A stretch of 64,000 bases of DNA from Prevotella sp. HUN102. GTDB taxonomy: Bacteria; Bacteroidota; Bacteroidia; Bacteroidales; Bacteroidaceae. Below the pieces are notes generated by a model. That model searched no databases. It was not told where the DNA came from and saw nothing but the letters and a program-made list of their open reading frames with translations. Within the stretch, counting starts at the first letter, position 1, and each line of letters begins with the position of its first letter. Shown here piece by piece: positions 7,182-16,821 of the stretch. The stretch covers positions 62,001 through 126,000 of the forward strand of contig NZ_JIAF01000004.1 in the NCBI RefSeq assembly GCF_000688375.1, in the 5' to 3' direction. Both the position numbers and the translations under genes were made by a program.

Positions 7182-9092
7182 TTATTTTGTTCTGAAAACA
7201 AAGCTGCCATCCATCATAATTTCTTCTTCTGCCAATAAATCTTGCAGAGTCTGGCTTAAATAGTCTATATTCGTGGTGGAAGTGTCGGTCGGTATTTCCT
7301 TTAATTCTGTGATATGGTGCTTTTTGCCATCATTCAATATGTTGAGGATGGCTTTTTTGATTAAAGAGGTGGTATTCTTTTCTTCGGCTTTATGGTTCAG
7401 GCAGACGTCGCAATGCCCGCAATCCGTTGATTCTGTTTCTCCGAAATAGCGCAAAAGCTGTCTGCTTCGGCAAACACGATTGTTCTGGCAGTAATTGATC
7501 ATTGCGAGAATGCGTTCCTCGAACTTTTCTTTCCTGTCTTCATATACTTCTTTTGGAATGCAGAGCTGCTCTCCGTCCACCCGGTCCAACGTGTATCTGA
7601 TGAGTGGGATGTTCTTTCTTGGAATGAAATTGATGATGCGTTTCTTGCTGAGATTCTGCAGAACCATATAGGTTTGGTTTCTGTCCAGACCTGCTTCTTG
7701 GGCTATGTAGCTTTCGTCTATATAGCAATAGTCGGTGAAGAGTCCGCCGTAGTTTCTCAGTAAAGCTGTAATGACATTGTTCTCGTTCGGTGTGGAGTTG
7801 TCGAGACGGTATAACTCGTTGCGGCTGAGAATAAAACGAACCCTGGCTTTGGTATCGGGGTCCTGCACGTATTCCAAGTATCCTGCCCGTTGTATGATGA
7901 GCAGGGCGGCATTTACCTGAATTGGGAAATGCTTGAAGGCAACACAGAATTTGTCTATCGGAAATTCATAGGTCGCATCCATTCCGCTTCCTACGCCTAT
8001 CTGATAGAAGTAGGCTAAGTGCTCGTAAACATTCTGTATATATTCTCTTGACGGGAATGTATCTTCGATTCTTTTTCTGAGATTTCGCTCGTCGTGGTTT
8101 CTCGTATAGAGCAAGATAGCGTAGGCTTTCCTGCCGTCTCGTCCGCCACGGCCGGCTTCCTGAAAGTAGGCTTCGGGCGAACTCGGCGCGTCAATATGGA
8201 TGACAATACGCACGTCGGGCTTGTCGATGCCCATTCCGAAGGCGTTTGTTGCCACCATCACACGCACTTTGTCTTCCTGCCAGTCGTTCTGTCGCTGGTC
8301 CTTCACGGTAGGTTCCAAACCAGCGTGATACCAAGTGGAGGATATTTGTTTATGTATCAAGTATTTAGCTACTTCTTTCGTTCGCTGTCTGCTGCGGCAG
8401 TACACGATTGCCGTTCCTCCGACGGATTTGAGGATATGCACCATTTCTTCCATTTTATCCTCTGTCTCACGGAGCACATACGCAAGATTCTTGCGCTCAA
8501 AACTCATTCTAAACGCATTTTCTTCCCTGAATCCTAATTGTGTTTGTATGTCCTTGACTACTTCCGGAGTGGCTGTTGCGGTAAGGGCGAGGATAGGAAT
8601 GTTCGGAAGTATCTCGCGAATTTTGATAATTTCAAGGTAGGAGGGACGGAAATCGTAGCCCCATTGGCTGATGCAGTGGGCTTCATCGACGGTGATGAAG
8701 CTCACTTTCATACGTTTAACCTTGATTTGAAAGAGGTCGGATGAAAGTCGTTCGGGCGATATATATAAAAGTTTTATACCTCCGAAAATACAGTTCTCCA
8801 ATGTTGTTACAATCTCATCGCGCGACATTCCTGAATAAATGGCGGCAGCCTTAATGCCTTGTCGCTTGAGATGGTCCACCTGATCCTTCATCAATGATAT
8901 CAGTGGTGTGATGACGATACACACACCTTCCGTTGCCATAGCCGGCACTTGGAATGTGAGCGACTTACCGCCCCCCGTGGGCATCAGTCCGAGCGTATCT
9001 TTCCCTGCTCCGATGCTTTCTATTACTTCAGCCTGAATGCCTCGGAAGTCGGGATATCCCCAATATTTATGAAGGATTTCCTTGTATGTCAT
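7182..9092 (-). CDS. recQ: ATP-dependent DNA helicase RecQ
   Basis: This 3'-5' superfamily 2 DNA helicase unwinds recombination and repair intermediates. It is 636 aa. Walker A GLMPTGGGKS lies near residue 35 and the DEAH box with RecQ signature (DEAHCISQWGYDFRPSY) near 137. Motif VI (QEAGRGGRDG) is near 310. A RecQ-C zinc-binding region contains CRSRQLLRYFGE and CGHCDVC (about 545-575), followed by a winged helix. No C-terminal HRDC domain is evident: the tail after the zinc region is only about 70 residues. It lies 28 bases downstream of recJ in the same direction, so the two repair enzymes probably form one operon. Confidence 0.95.
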   Translation of the reverse strand: MTYKEILHKYWGYPDFRGIQAEVIESIGAGKDTLGLMPTGGGKSLTFQVPAMATEGVCIVITPLISLMKDQVDHLKRQGIKAAAIYSGMSRDEIVTTLENCIFGGIKLLYISPERLSSDLFQIKVKRMKVSFITVDEAHCISQWGYDFRPSYLEIIKIREILPNIPILALTATATPEVVKDIQTQLGFREENAFRMSFERKNLAYVLRETEDKMEEMVHILKSVGGTAIVYCRSRQRTKEVAKYLIHKQISSTWYHAGLEPTVKDQRQNDWQEDKVRVMVATNAFGMGIDKPDVRIVIHIDAPSSPEAYFQEAGRGGRDGRKAYAILLYTRNHDERNLRKRIEDTFPSREYIQNVYEHLAYFYQIGVGSGMDATYEFPIDKFCVAFKHFPIQVNAALLIIQRAGYLEYVQDPDTKARVRFILSRNELYRLDNSTPNENNVITALLRNYGGLFTDYCYIDESYIAQEAGLDRNQTYMVLQNLSKKRIINFIPRKNIPLIRYTLDRVDGEQLCIPKEVYEDRKEKFEERILAMINYCQNNRVCRSRQLLRYFGETESTDCGHCDVCLNHKAEEKNTTSLIKKAILNILNDGKKHHITELKEIPTDTSTTNIDYLSQTLQDLLAEEEIMMDGSFVFRTK

Positions 9093-9120
9093 TATATAGA
9101 GATTGCTCGATGATGAAGTT

Positions 9121-10845
9121 CTATTCTTCTTCTGACGGACGGATACCTTCTATCTGAAGCTGTACTGCACCACGCTTAAACACGTTGTCTTCTATGGTGT
9201 AGACGATATCGAAGGAACGTTTCGACTTGATGTAGCGTGCAGACTGGCTCTGTCCGAAAGCTATTCCGTTCATCACGTTGTTTGATTTGGAATCTACCAA
9301 TTCCAGTTTGATGTGTTCCTGCTCACGGCCGACAACCTTGCTTGTGCCGAAATCGAATACGTCCTTTGTGCAGAACAGAGGTTTGGGATTGCTGGGACCG
9401 AAGGGGGCGAACCTCTTCAGGTCGTTGTGGAGTTTCTTTGTAATGTCCTTGAAGTCGATTACTGCATCGATGTCGAGCGAAGCCTCGGTCTGCTCGGGGA
9501 GAATATGCTCATCAACATATTTCTGGAAGCGTATTCTGAACTCCTTTACATTGTCCCATTTCAGTGTCAGACCTGCTGCGTAGGTGTGTCCGCCGAAGTT
9601 TTGGAGCAGATCGCTGCAACTCTTGATAGCCGAATACAGGTCGAAGCCTGCCACGCTGCGTGCAGAACCTGTTGCAAAGTCTTCATCTCGTGTGATGACA
9701 ATCGTAGGACGATAGTAGATTTCCGTCAGTCTTGAAGCCACAATACCGATAACGCCTTTCTTCCAATGCTCGTCGTAGAGCACGATGCTCGTCTGGTGCT
9801 TCTGATTTTCAAGGCGTTCTACAATCTGATTGGCCTCTTCGGTCATCTGACGGTCCACATCCTTTCGCTTCTCATTGTATTCGTCGATGTGTTTTGCTGC
9901 GACAAGTGCCGTTGCCAAATCGCGTTCCACAAGGAGATCAACGCTCTCTCGGCCGTTCTCCATTCGTCCGCTTGCATTGATTCGTGGGCCTATCTTGAAG
10001 ATAATATCGCTCATCGACAGTTCCCGTCCGTTGAGTCCACAGATGTCTATGATGGCTTTCAGGCCTACGCTTGGGTTCTGATTGAGCTGTTTGAGACCGT
10101 GAAAGGCGAGAATGCGATTCTCGTCCACTACTGGAACAAGGTCGGCTGCAATGCTCACGGCACAGAAATCGAGTAGAGGAATGAGGCGCGAGAAGGGAAT
10201 ATTATTGTTCTTTGCAAACGCTTGCATAAACTTAAAACCGACGCCACAGCCGCAAAGATTCTTGAAAGGATAAGGGTCGTCGGAACGTCTTGGGTTGAGA
10301 ATGGCGACTGCCGGTGGCATATCCTCGTCGGGGACGTGGTGGTCGCAAATGATAAAGTCTATACCAAGCTCCTTGGCATAGGCTATTTCCTTGATAGCCT
10401 TAATGCCGCAATCAAGTATAATGATGAGTTTTACACCGGTTTCCTTTGCAAAGTCTATTCCTTTTTTGCTTACTCCATAGCCTTCTTCGTATCGGTCGGG
10501 AATGTAATAATCTATGTTGGAATAGAACTGTCGCAGAAATTTATACACCAATGCTACTGCCGTACAGCCGTCTACATCGTAGTCGCCATACACCATAATG
10601 CGCTCTTTTCGTCCCATGGCATCATTCAGCCTGTCAACGGCCACGTCCATATCCTTCATTAGGAAAGGATTGATGAGGTCGGATAGCTGTGGACGGAAGA
10701 ATCTCTTCGCCGCACTTTCGGTAGTGATGCCACGCTTTATGAGGAGCGAAGCGAGGGTCGGACTTATGTTGAGTTTCTCTCCAAGCTCATTAGCTGCATT
10801 TGTCTGTTCAGATGTAGATGGTGTGTAGTTCCATTTAAAATGCAT
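9121..10845 (-). CDS. recJ: Single-stranded-DNA-specific exonuclease RecJ
   Basis: This 5'-3' single-strand DNA exonuclease of the DHH phosphoesterase family acts in recombination and mismatch repair. It is 574 aa. DHH motifs are visible: GDYDVDGCTA (about residue 85), LDCGIK, and DHHVPDE (about 160). The DHHA1 region has SGRMENGRESVDLL and GVIGIVASRLTEIYYRPTIV, with GGHTYAAGLTL near 410. The C-terminal OB-fold region ends near 560. It is the first gene of the recJ-recQ pair, transcribed leftward from just inside the terminator at 10882. A weak -7 (TACCTTTA) lies near 10870. Confidence 0.95.
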   Translation of the reverse strand: MHFKWNYTPSTSEQTNAANELGEKLNISPTLASLLIKRGITTESAAKRFFRPQLSDLINPFLMKDMDVAVDRLNDAMGRKERIMVYGDYDVDGCTAVALVYKFLRQFYSNIDYYIPDRYEEGYGVSKKGIDFAKETGVKLIIILDCGIKAIKEIAYAKELGIDFIICDHHVPDEDMPPAVAILNPRRSDDPYPFKNLCGCGVGFKFMQAFAKNNNIPFSRLIPLLDFCAVSIAADLVPVVDENRILAFHGLKQLNQNPSVGLKAIIDICGLNGRELSMSDIIFKIGPRINASGRMENGRESVDLLVERDLATALVAAKHIDEYNEKRKDVDRQMTEEANQIVERLENQKHQTSIVLYDEHWKKGVIGIVASRLTEIYYRPTIVITRDEDFATGSARSVAGFDLYSAIKSCSDLLQNFGGHTYAAGLTLKWDNVKEFRIRFQKYVDEHILPEQTEASLDIDAVIDFKDITKKLHNDLKRFAPFGPSNPKPLFCTKDVFDFGTSKVVGREQEHIKLELVDSKSNNVMNGIAFGQSQSARYIKSKRSFDIVYTIEDNVFKRGAVQLQIEGIRPSEEE

Positions 10846-10881
10846 TTTAATTGTTTTTATTTCTGCTTGTAAAGGTACGAA

Positions 10882-10916
10882 AAAAAAGCGTAAGTCTGAA
10901 AAACTTACGCTTTTTT
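10882..10916. terminator. Bidirectional terminator between the C1 peptidase and recJ genes
   Basis: A 14-bp stem AAAAAAGCGTAAGT pairs with ACTTACGCTTTTTT around a 7-base loop. A-tract and T-tract flanks make it work in both directions. For the leftward genes it lies downstream of the peptidase start region and upstream of recJ, so it insulates recJ from rightward transcription. Confidence 0.75.
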
Positions 10917-10978
10917 AATTCTATCTAACTATTAGCCGGCATTTGCCCGATAATAGTCAGGCTGTTTATATTCTTTTA

Positions 10979-12184
10979 TTAGATGCCCATCTTCTGACGG
11001 ATGTTAGCAGGAATTGCATTCTTGTTTACCATATAGTCCATTGTGTTGGCAGCAATGAATGTCTTTGTCATATACCAGATACCCTTGTACTTGCCTGTTT
11101 CGCCCCAAGAGTTCTTTACCATATAGTATTCCTTGCCGTTCTGGTCTTTAGCGATACCGAAGATAAGCATACCGTGGTCGTCTGTAAGCTCCCAGTTGTC
11201 GTAACGCTCCTGACGAAGCTGCTGTGTAGGAGTGATTTCAGGAACCTTTGCACCCATTTCTGCGATAAGGTCTTTCTGCTTTGCAGATGAAAGACCCAAC
11301 CAACGTGCCATATCGCTGCCCTGCATGCTCTGAGCCTTCTTACCGTCTACCATATATGCAAGACCGTCGCGTGTGAAACCGGGTTCACTAACGTCGCCAC
11401 CCCAAGCTACGCAATAGCCGTTCATAACAGCATTGTCGATGATTTCCATCATTTCATTCATAGGAACGTTGTGAGACTGTGGCATACGCCAGTTGTCCTG
11501 TACCTCAACAGCGAATGTTGAATAGAAAGGATGATGTGTGTAAGATGTAACTGTTACATAATCATCCCAGTTCAAACCGAGGCTGGCAGCGAATGACTTT
11601 GGTGTATATTCCTTGCCTTCGTATGTGAACTTCTCAGGACATTTGCCGAGATATGAATCCAAAATACCCTGAAGACCGACTTTCCACTGGCTGGAAATCT
11701 TGCTTGCCTTGTTTGTAGCAACAGCTTCAACGTATGGTTCCATTACAGAGAAGAACTCATTGAAGTTGAACAGAGAGTCGCCTGTCAATGAACCCGGGAA
11801 AGGCATTGCGCCTTCTGGGCAGATACCGTAGTTCATCAAGCAATAGAGAGGGTCGTAGCAAGAACCACCTTGTGAGAATTGAGCGTCGCCGTGCATACGT
11901 ACAACGGTTGTAGCGCGGTCCATATAAGTCTTGTTGGCAACGAAACTCTCGCAAAGGTCGTAAGTTTTGCCACTCTTCTTCAGGATTTCAGCCTCAAAGT
12001 AGCCCAATGTAGAGTAGTCCCAACAAGTACCTGAACGGTTCTGATTCTTGATACTTGTGATAGGATTCTCCTTCACAACAGTAAATACAGGTTCGTTGTT
12101 TTCTTTTGCAGCCTTCTTCTTTGGTGCTGCTGTTGCGCCGGTAGCTATTGTAGCGAGAAGCGCAAGTGCTAAGATTTTTTTCAT
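10979..12184 (-). CDS. Secreted C1-family cysteine peptidase (bleomycin hydrolase-like)
   Basis: This is a papain-fold peptidase of the PepC/bleomycin hydrolase branch with an export signal. The start is placed at the ATG at 12184 because it begins a clean signal peptide (KKILALALLATIATGATAA); a longer frame goes to 12226 without a better start. The catalytic Cys is in NQNRSGTCWDYSTLGYFE (about residue 60), the His in TDDHGMLIFG and the Asn in VKNSWGE near the C-terminus. The length of 401 aa is slightly shorter than cytoplasmic PepC (about 440). It probably acts in the periplasm or at the cell surface. It lies 90 bases after the aminopeptidase P gene, same strand. Confidence 0.88.
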   Translation of the reverse strand: MKKILALALLATIATGATAAPKKKAAKENNEPVFTVVKENPITSIKNQNRSGTCWDYSTLGYFEAEILKKSGKTYDLCESFVANKTYMDRATTVVRMHGDAQFSQGGSCYDPLYCLMNYGICPEGAMPFPGSLTGDSLFNFNEFFSVMEPYVEAVATNKASKISSQWKVGLQGILDSYLGKCPEKFTYEGKEYTPKSFAASLGLNWDDYVTVTSYTHHPFYSTFAVEVQDNWRMPQSHNVPMNEMMEIIDNAVMNGYCVAWGGDVSEPGFTRDGLAYMVDGKKAQSMQGSDMARWLGLSSAKQKDLIAEMGAKVPEITPTQQLRQERYDNWELTDDHGMLIFGIAKDQNGKEYYMVKNSWGETGKYKGIWYMTKTFIAANTMDYMVNKNAIPANIRQKMGI

Positions 12185-12274
12185 AATTCTTAAATAAATT
12201 TGCCGTCTAAATAAATAGATGTACAAATTGGTTAAAAGTTTAATTATTATTGTTTTTTATTTATTTCACTTTTA

Positions 12275-13672
12275 CTATGCGTTCATAAATGCTTCCACAT
12301 CATTCGGATGATAAGGAATCAGGTCCTTGCCAATGAAACGGCATCCGTCCTTAGTGATAAGGATATCGTCTTCGATACGAATACCACCGAAATCCTTATA
12401 TGTATCGAGCTTATCGAAGTTGAGGAAGTCGGCACAGTGCTTCTTCTCACGCCATTCGTCGATGAGTGCAGGGATGAAATAGATACCCGGCTCGTCGGTT
12501 ACAACGAAACCTTCCTCCAAACGGCGACCCATTCTCAGGCAGTTTGTACCGAACTGGTCGAGGTTAGGACGAGTTTCAGCATCAAAACCAACGTGAATCT
12601 GTCCCAATGCTTCCATATCGTGAACATCCATACCCATCATATGGCCGAGACCGTGAGGCAGGAACATAGCGTGAGCACCGGCAGCAACAGCGTCGTCGGT
12701 GTTGCCCTTAGCCAAGCCGAGTTCCTTCATTCTCTCGAAAATGATACGACATACTGCAAAATGCACGTCGGCATACTTCATTCCTGGTTTAGACAATTCG
12801 AGTGCTGCATCGTGAGCTTCCTCCACAGCCTTGTATATATCCAACTGACGTTGGGTGAACTTGCCGTTCACGGGATATGTACGTGTGTTGTCCGAGCAGT
12901 AATGGTTGATGGTTTCAGCACCACAGTCGCAAAGTACCAAACGACCGTCCTCCAAATCTGCCATAGATGGATTGCCGTGCATAATCTCTCCGTGCTGAGA
13001 GAGTATGATAGGGAACGAAATCATAGAACCGTATGAGTTTGCGATGCCTTCGAGCTGACCAGCGATGAACTTCTCCGTTACGCCCGGCTTTGCCAGTCGC
13101 ATAGCGGTCGTGTGCATCTTGTAGCCAATTACTGCGGCGCGTTCCAATTCTTCAATTTCCTCCTGAGTCTTTACGGAGCGCATCTTTACCACAGCGTTGA
13201 TCAGTTCAAGGCTGGCAGCCTCTTTCTGCTCGTTGGGATGAATGCCAAGAAGATCCATTATCTGAATCTTGATGTCGTGGCGGTAGGGAGGCAAGAAGTG
13301 AATCTTACGCTTCGACTGCATTGCTCTGTCGCAAATGTTCTTCAGCTCCTTCATAGGTGCTGATTCCCTCACGCCCACCTGAGCTGCAAGATCTTTCACG
13401 GCATCGACACTGCCAAACCAGACTATATCATCAATATCAATGTCATCACCAATCAGCTTTTCAGTGTCTTCATCGATATCAATCACTCCCACGAGTCCGT
13501 CGCGCTTCTGTCCGAAATAATAGAGGAAAGAAGAGTCCTGACGGAAAGGAGAATAGCCGTTAGCAGGGCAGTTTGCCGGCGATTCATTGTTGCCAAACAA
13601 AATGATAATGCCGTCTTTTACGAGCTTCTTGAGCTCAGCACGACGACCAATGTACGTTTCTTTGCTAAACAT
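12275..13672 (-). CDS. pepP: Xaa-Pro aminopeptidase (aminopeptidase P, M24B)
   Basis: This metallopeptidase removes an N-terminal residue that precedes proline. It is 465 aa. An N-terminal AMP_N domain (about 1-140) is followed by the M24 pita-bread domain. Metal ligands are readable: Asp in LCDCGAE, Asp in SDNTRTYP, His in HGLGHMMGMDVHD, Glu in VTDEPGIYF and Glu in GIRIEDD. It is cytoplasmic (no signal peptide). Its promoter (-7 TATCTTTG at 13701-13708, minus strand) faces the patatin promoter. It pairs with the downstream peptidase in peptide use. Confidence 0.95.
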   Translation of the reverse strand: MFSKETYIGRRAELKKLVKDGIIILFGNNESPANCPANGYSPFRQDSSFLYYFGQKRDGLVGVIDIDEDTEKLIGDDIDIDDIVWFGSVDAVKDLAAQVGVRESAPMKELKNICDRAMQSKRKIHFLPPYRHDIKIQIMDLLGIHPNEQKEAASLELINAVVKMRSVKTQEEIEELERAAVIGYKMHTTAMRLAKPGVTEKFIAGQLEGIANSYGSMISFPIILSQHGEIMHGNPSMADLEDGRLVLCDCGAETINHYCSDNTRTYPVNGKFTQRQLDIYKAVEEAHDAALELSKPGMKYADVHFAVCRIIFERMKELGLAKGNTDDAVAAGAHAMFLPHGLGHMMGMDVHDMEALGQIHVGFDAETRPNLDQFGTNCLRMGRRLEEGFVVTDEPGIYFIPALIDEWREKKHCADFLNFDKLDTYKDFGGIRIEDDILITKDGCRFIGKDLIPYHPNDVEAFMNA

Positions 13673-13700
13673 ATCGGCTTAAATTTTATTGGTAATGCTG

Positions 13701-13738
13701 CAAAGATAATGAAAATTCCCATAAATTCCCTATCTTTG
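13701..13738. promoter_or_regulatory. Compact divergent promoters of pepP and the patatin gene
   Basis: The minus-strand -7 TATCTTTG is at 13701-13708 and the plus-strand -7 TATCTTTG at 13731-13738. Only 22 bases separate them, so the -33 region of each overlaps the -7 of the other. Confidence 0.6.
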
Positions 13739-13761
13739 TAGTCAAATTAATGACTTTTTTT

Positions 13762-14616
13762 ATGGAAATTAATAGAAATACGGGACTTGTGTTAGAAGGA
13801 GGAGGTATGAGAGGCGTTTTTACGGCAGGTGTGCTTGACGCTTTTATGAAACATAACCTTTATTTCCATTACGTGGTTGCAGTATCGGCAGGAGCCTGCA
13901 ACGGACTTTCCTATATGAGCCGACAGCCCCGCAGAGCCAGAGCTTCCAATATCGACCTGTTGGCTAAATATAATTATATTGGTGTCCGGCATCTGGTTAC
14001 GCAGGGATGTATCTTTGACCCCGAATTGCTCTACAAGCGTTTTCCTTATGAAATCATTCCGTTCGATTACGATACTTTCTTTGAGAATATGCGGAAGGGC
14101 GACGTTTTCGAGATGGTTACAACGAATTGCGAAACAGGCAGAAGCGAATACTTGCAGGAAACCTCTGGCGATGCTCATCGGCTGAACGAACTTGTACGCG
14201 CTTCGAGCAGTCTGCCTTATGTCAGCAAGATTGTGAATATCGACGGCACACCGATGCTCGACGGCGGAATTGCCGATTCCATTCCGGTTCTCAGGGCGAT
14301 AGAGACAGGGCACGAAAAGAATATCGTAGTCTGCACGCGCAACAAAGGCTGGCGGGACAACGGCAGGGATCTGAAACAACCTAAGTTTGTGTACCGCAAC
14401 TATCCACGTCTGAGAGTGTTGTTGAGCCGACGGTTGAAAGCCTACAACGAGCAGTTGGACTTGATTGATGCTTTGGAAGCAAAGGGCGATATTCTTGTTA
14501 TCCGTCCTGAAAACCCGATTGTGGTTGGGAGAATGGAGAAAGACGTGCAGAAGCTCGAAGCGTTATACGAAGAAGGATTCCAACTTGGCGAAAGATTCAC
14601 GGAATTATACGCCTGA
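13762..14616 (+). CDS. Patatin-like phospholipase
   Basis: This is a serine-aspartate dyad lipid acyl hydrolase of the patatin family. The oxyanion loop is LVLEGGGMRGVFTAGVLD (about residues 9-26), the nucleophile elbow AVSAGACNG (GxSxG-type, Ser near 46) and the dyad Asp lies in LDGGIADSIP (about 170). The 284-aa length matches the YjjU-like bacterial group. It has no signal peptide, so it is probably cytoplasmic. ATGs occur at 13750 and 13762; the promoter -7 ends at 13738, so the second start, at MEINRNTGLVLEGGG, gives the more usual leader. The two are hard to separate. Confidence 0.9.
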   Translation: MEINRNTGLVLEGGGMRGVFTAGVLDAFMKHNLYFHYVVAVSAGACNGLSYMSRQPRRARASNIDLLAKYNYIGVRHLVTQGCIFDPELLYKRFPYEIIPFDYDTFFENMRKGDVFEMVTTNCETGRSEYLQETSGDAHRLNELVRASSSLPYVSKIVNIDGTPMLDGGIADSIPVLRAIETGHEKNIVVCTRNKGWRDNGRDLKQPKFVYRNYPRLRVLLSRRLKAYNEQLDLIDALEAKGDILVIRPENPIVVGRMEKDVQKLEALYEEGFQLGERFTELYA

Positions 14617-14761
14617 AAACGTCTGGCAATTGTCAGGCAAGTTGATACTGTATTTTATCCCGCCTTCAGATAAATCCGAACGCATAGGCATATATAAATA
14701 AGGTATGTGCTTATCAATCCATTACCTTCTATTCGATATAGCCTTTTCCTGACCTTAAGAC

Positions 14762-14880
14762 TGATTTTCAATCTTCGCAAGATTGCGTTCCATTCTTCGC
14801 AAGATTGCGTTGCGTTTTTGCGAAGATTGCGATGCATTCTTCGCACGTTTGGAAAACGCATCTTCATCGGTCTGAAATTA
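14762..14880 (+). repeat. Dispersed palindromic repeat, copy B
   Basis: The nested TTGCGAAGATTGC / GCATTCTTCGCACGTTTGG palindromes of the family lie between convergent genes. The tail is degenerate (TCTGAAATTACAGG). A second small hairpin AGCGATTTG/CAAATCGCT lies at 14955-14984. The rest of the 14617-15085 gap holds the terminator at 15030 and no gene. Confidence 0.75.
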
Positions 14881-15029
14881 CAGGTTGTATTTCTGAGTTT
14901 AGGAGAAGGATGATTGAAGAGATACAAGAGAATAAATGAATAAATATCTTCGCTAAGCGATTTGTTTATTCGCTTGCAAATCGCTCCTAAAATTGGATAT
15001 TGTTTTTCGATTTCGTATATAAAATATAC

Positions 15030-15066
15030 AAACGGCATTCAGATTGTGGTTCTGAATGCCGTTTTC
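15030..15066. terminator. Terminator of the acyl-CoA dehydrogenase gene
   Basis: A 13-bp stem AAACGGCATTCAG (15030-15042) pairs with CTGAATGCCGTTT (15052-15064). T or A tracts on each side make it usable in both directions. It lies 20 bases past the dehydrogenase stop. Confidence 0.75.
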
Positions 15067-15085
15067 TGTATAGTGATATTGAATT

Positions 15086-16816
15086 TTATGCTTCAGCAGC
15101 CTCGTCTTCAACTGCCTTGAAGTGTGCAAGGTCTTCCGCATTGAATGCCTTGACGTAGGCAGTGCTGCCGATAACTTCTTCTTCCGTCATACGGACGAAT
15201 ACGTTGGCAGACTTTGCGAACAGTTCGGGAGCCTTGCTTGCGTCCTCAATAAGGAGAAGCGACTCGATGATGCCTGCCGTCATATTGTAGAGACGGCGTG
15301 CAAGGAAGTCCTGTTCGTCCTGATTGTCGTCTGCCTTAACCTTCTCGAGGGCTTCCTCATAGCGTTCTACGAGTTTGGCAACACGAGCCTGCAAAGACTT
15401 CATTTCGTCGGAAACCTCGCCTTCGAGCATTTCCTTCATAATGGAAAGATAGGTGCCGTTGGTAATGTATCGGATTGCTGCAACCACCTGAAGCTGTGTC
15501 GTACCCTCATAGATGGAGAAGATGCGTGCATCGCGAAAGAGACGCTGGCTCTTGTACTCCATAATGAAGCCTGAACCACCGTGGATGGAGATGGCATCGT
15601 AGGCATTCTGGTTGGCATATTCGGAGTTGATTCCCTTTGACAATGGTGTGAAGGCATCGGCAAGACGTGTGTACTTCTTCATTTCCTGACGGTCTTCGGC
15701 AGAGAGTTTCTCGTCGCGCGCAATGTCTTCGAGTGCCTTGTAGATGTCTACGTAGCGTGCTGTCTGATAGAGCAGCGAACGGCCGGCGTCGAGCTTCGCC
15801 TTCATACGTGAAAGCATATCGTAGACAGCAGGGAAAGTGATGATTTTCTTGCCGAACTGGGCACGGTCCATGGCGTAGTTCAGGCCTTCAACGTAAGCCT
15901 CTCGCGCTACGCCGACACTCTGAGCGGCGATACCCAGTCGGGCACCGTTCATCAATGCCATCACGTACTTGATAAGTCCCATACGTGTATTGCCGCAAAG
16001 TTCGGCCTTGGCATTCTTGTAAACCAATTCACAGGTAGGCGAGCCGTGGATACCCAACTTATGTTCTATGTGGCGGACATCGACGCCGCCGTCGCGCTTG
16101 TCGTAGATGAACATCGAAAGACCGCGGCCGTCGCGTGTGCCTTCTTCGGAACGGGCGAGCACCAAGTGGAGGTCTGAGTCGCCGTTGGTGATGAAACGCT
16201 TCACACCGTTCAGCCGCCAGCAGTTCTCCTTCTCGTCGAATGTAGCCTTGAGCATAACGCGCTGCAAATCGGAACCTGCATCAGGCTCTGTCAGGTCCAT
16301 TGACATCATTTCGCCTTCGCAGATGCGTGGGATGAACTTTGCACGCTGTTCGTCGGTTCCGAACTCGTAGAGCGTGTCGATACAGGACTGCAACGACCAG
16401 ATGTTCTGGAAACCGGCGTCGGCTGAAGAAATCATTTCCGAGAGCATAGAGAACACCACGTTCGGCAGATTCAAGCCTCCGTACTGGCGCGGCATACTTA
16501 CGCCCCAGAGTCCGGCCTTGCGTGTTGCCTCGATGTTTTCGTATGTCTTGCTCGCATAGTGCATACGGCTGTCAATGAGGTGTGGTCCTTCCAAGTCTAC
16601 GGATTCGGCGTTCGGCTCGATGATGTTTGCCGTAACGTCGCCACAGATATCGAGGACACGCTTATAGTTTTCGATTGCGTCCTCGTAATTGACGGGAGCA
16701 TCGTCGTATGTCGCAGCATCTTTATAGTTTCTTTCCTTCAACTCAACGATGCGCTTCATCAAAGGATGATTGAGGTGGAACTCAATCTCCGGTTGGTCGC
16801 TATAATAATTTGCCAT
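15086..16816 (-). CDS. Acyl-CoA dehydrogenase
   Basis: This FAD-dependent enzyme introduces a trans-2 double bond into acyl-CoA and passes electrons to ETF. It is 576 aa, the long form with an extra C-terminal helical part beyond the 380-residue core. The N-terminal helical domain is followed by the middle beta domain (MDLTEPDAGSDLQ, RFITNGDSDLHLVLARSEEG). The core includes ARLGIAAQSVGVA, RAQFGKKIITFPAV and the FAD-contacting IHGGSGFIMEYKSQRLFRDAR. The late IYEGTTQLQ motif is typical. It is the last gene after etfB-etfA and a 49-aa gene, so the cluster is a self-contained acyl-CoA oxidation or reversible reduction module. Confidence 0.93.
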   Translation of the reverse strand: MANYYSDQPEIEFHLNHPLMKRIVELKERNYKDAATYDDAPVNYEDAIENYKRVLDICGDVTANIIEPNAESVDLEGPHLIDSRMHYASKTYENIEATRKAGLWGVSMPRQYGGLNLPNVVFSMLSEMISSADAGFQNIWSLQSCIDTLYEFGTDEQRAKFIPRICEGEMMSMDLTEPDAGSDLQRVMLKATFDEKENCWRLNGVKRFITNGDSDLHLVLARSEEGTRDGRGLSMFIYDKRDGGVDVRHIEHKLGIHGSPTCELVYKNAKAELCGNTRMGLIKYVMALMNGARLGIAAQSVGVAREAYVEGLNYAMDRAQFGKKIITFPAVYDMLSRMKAKLDAGRSLLYQTARYVDIYKALEDIARDEKLSAEDRQEMKKYTRLADAFTPLSKGINSEYANQNAYDAISIHGGSGFIMEYKSQRLFRDARIFSIYEGTTQLQVVAAIRYITNGTYLSIMKEMLEGEVSDEMKSLQARVAKLVERYEEALEKVKADDNQDEQDFLARRLYNMTAGIIESLLLIEDASKAPELFAKSANVFVRMTEEEVIGSTAYVKAFNAEDLAHFKAVEDEAAEA

Positions 16817-16821
16817 AATCT

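Noticed and set aside
14653..15040. 127-codon minus-strand ORF between the patatin and dehydrogenase genes
   Set aside because: It is made of repeat copy B and hairpin sequence; similar Arg/Cys-rich translations arise from every copy of the repeat.
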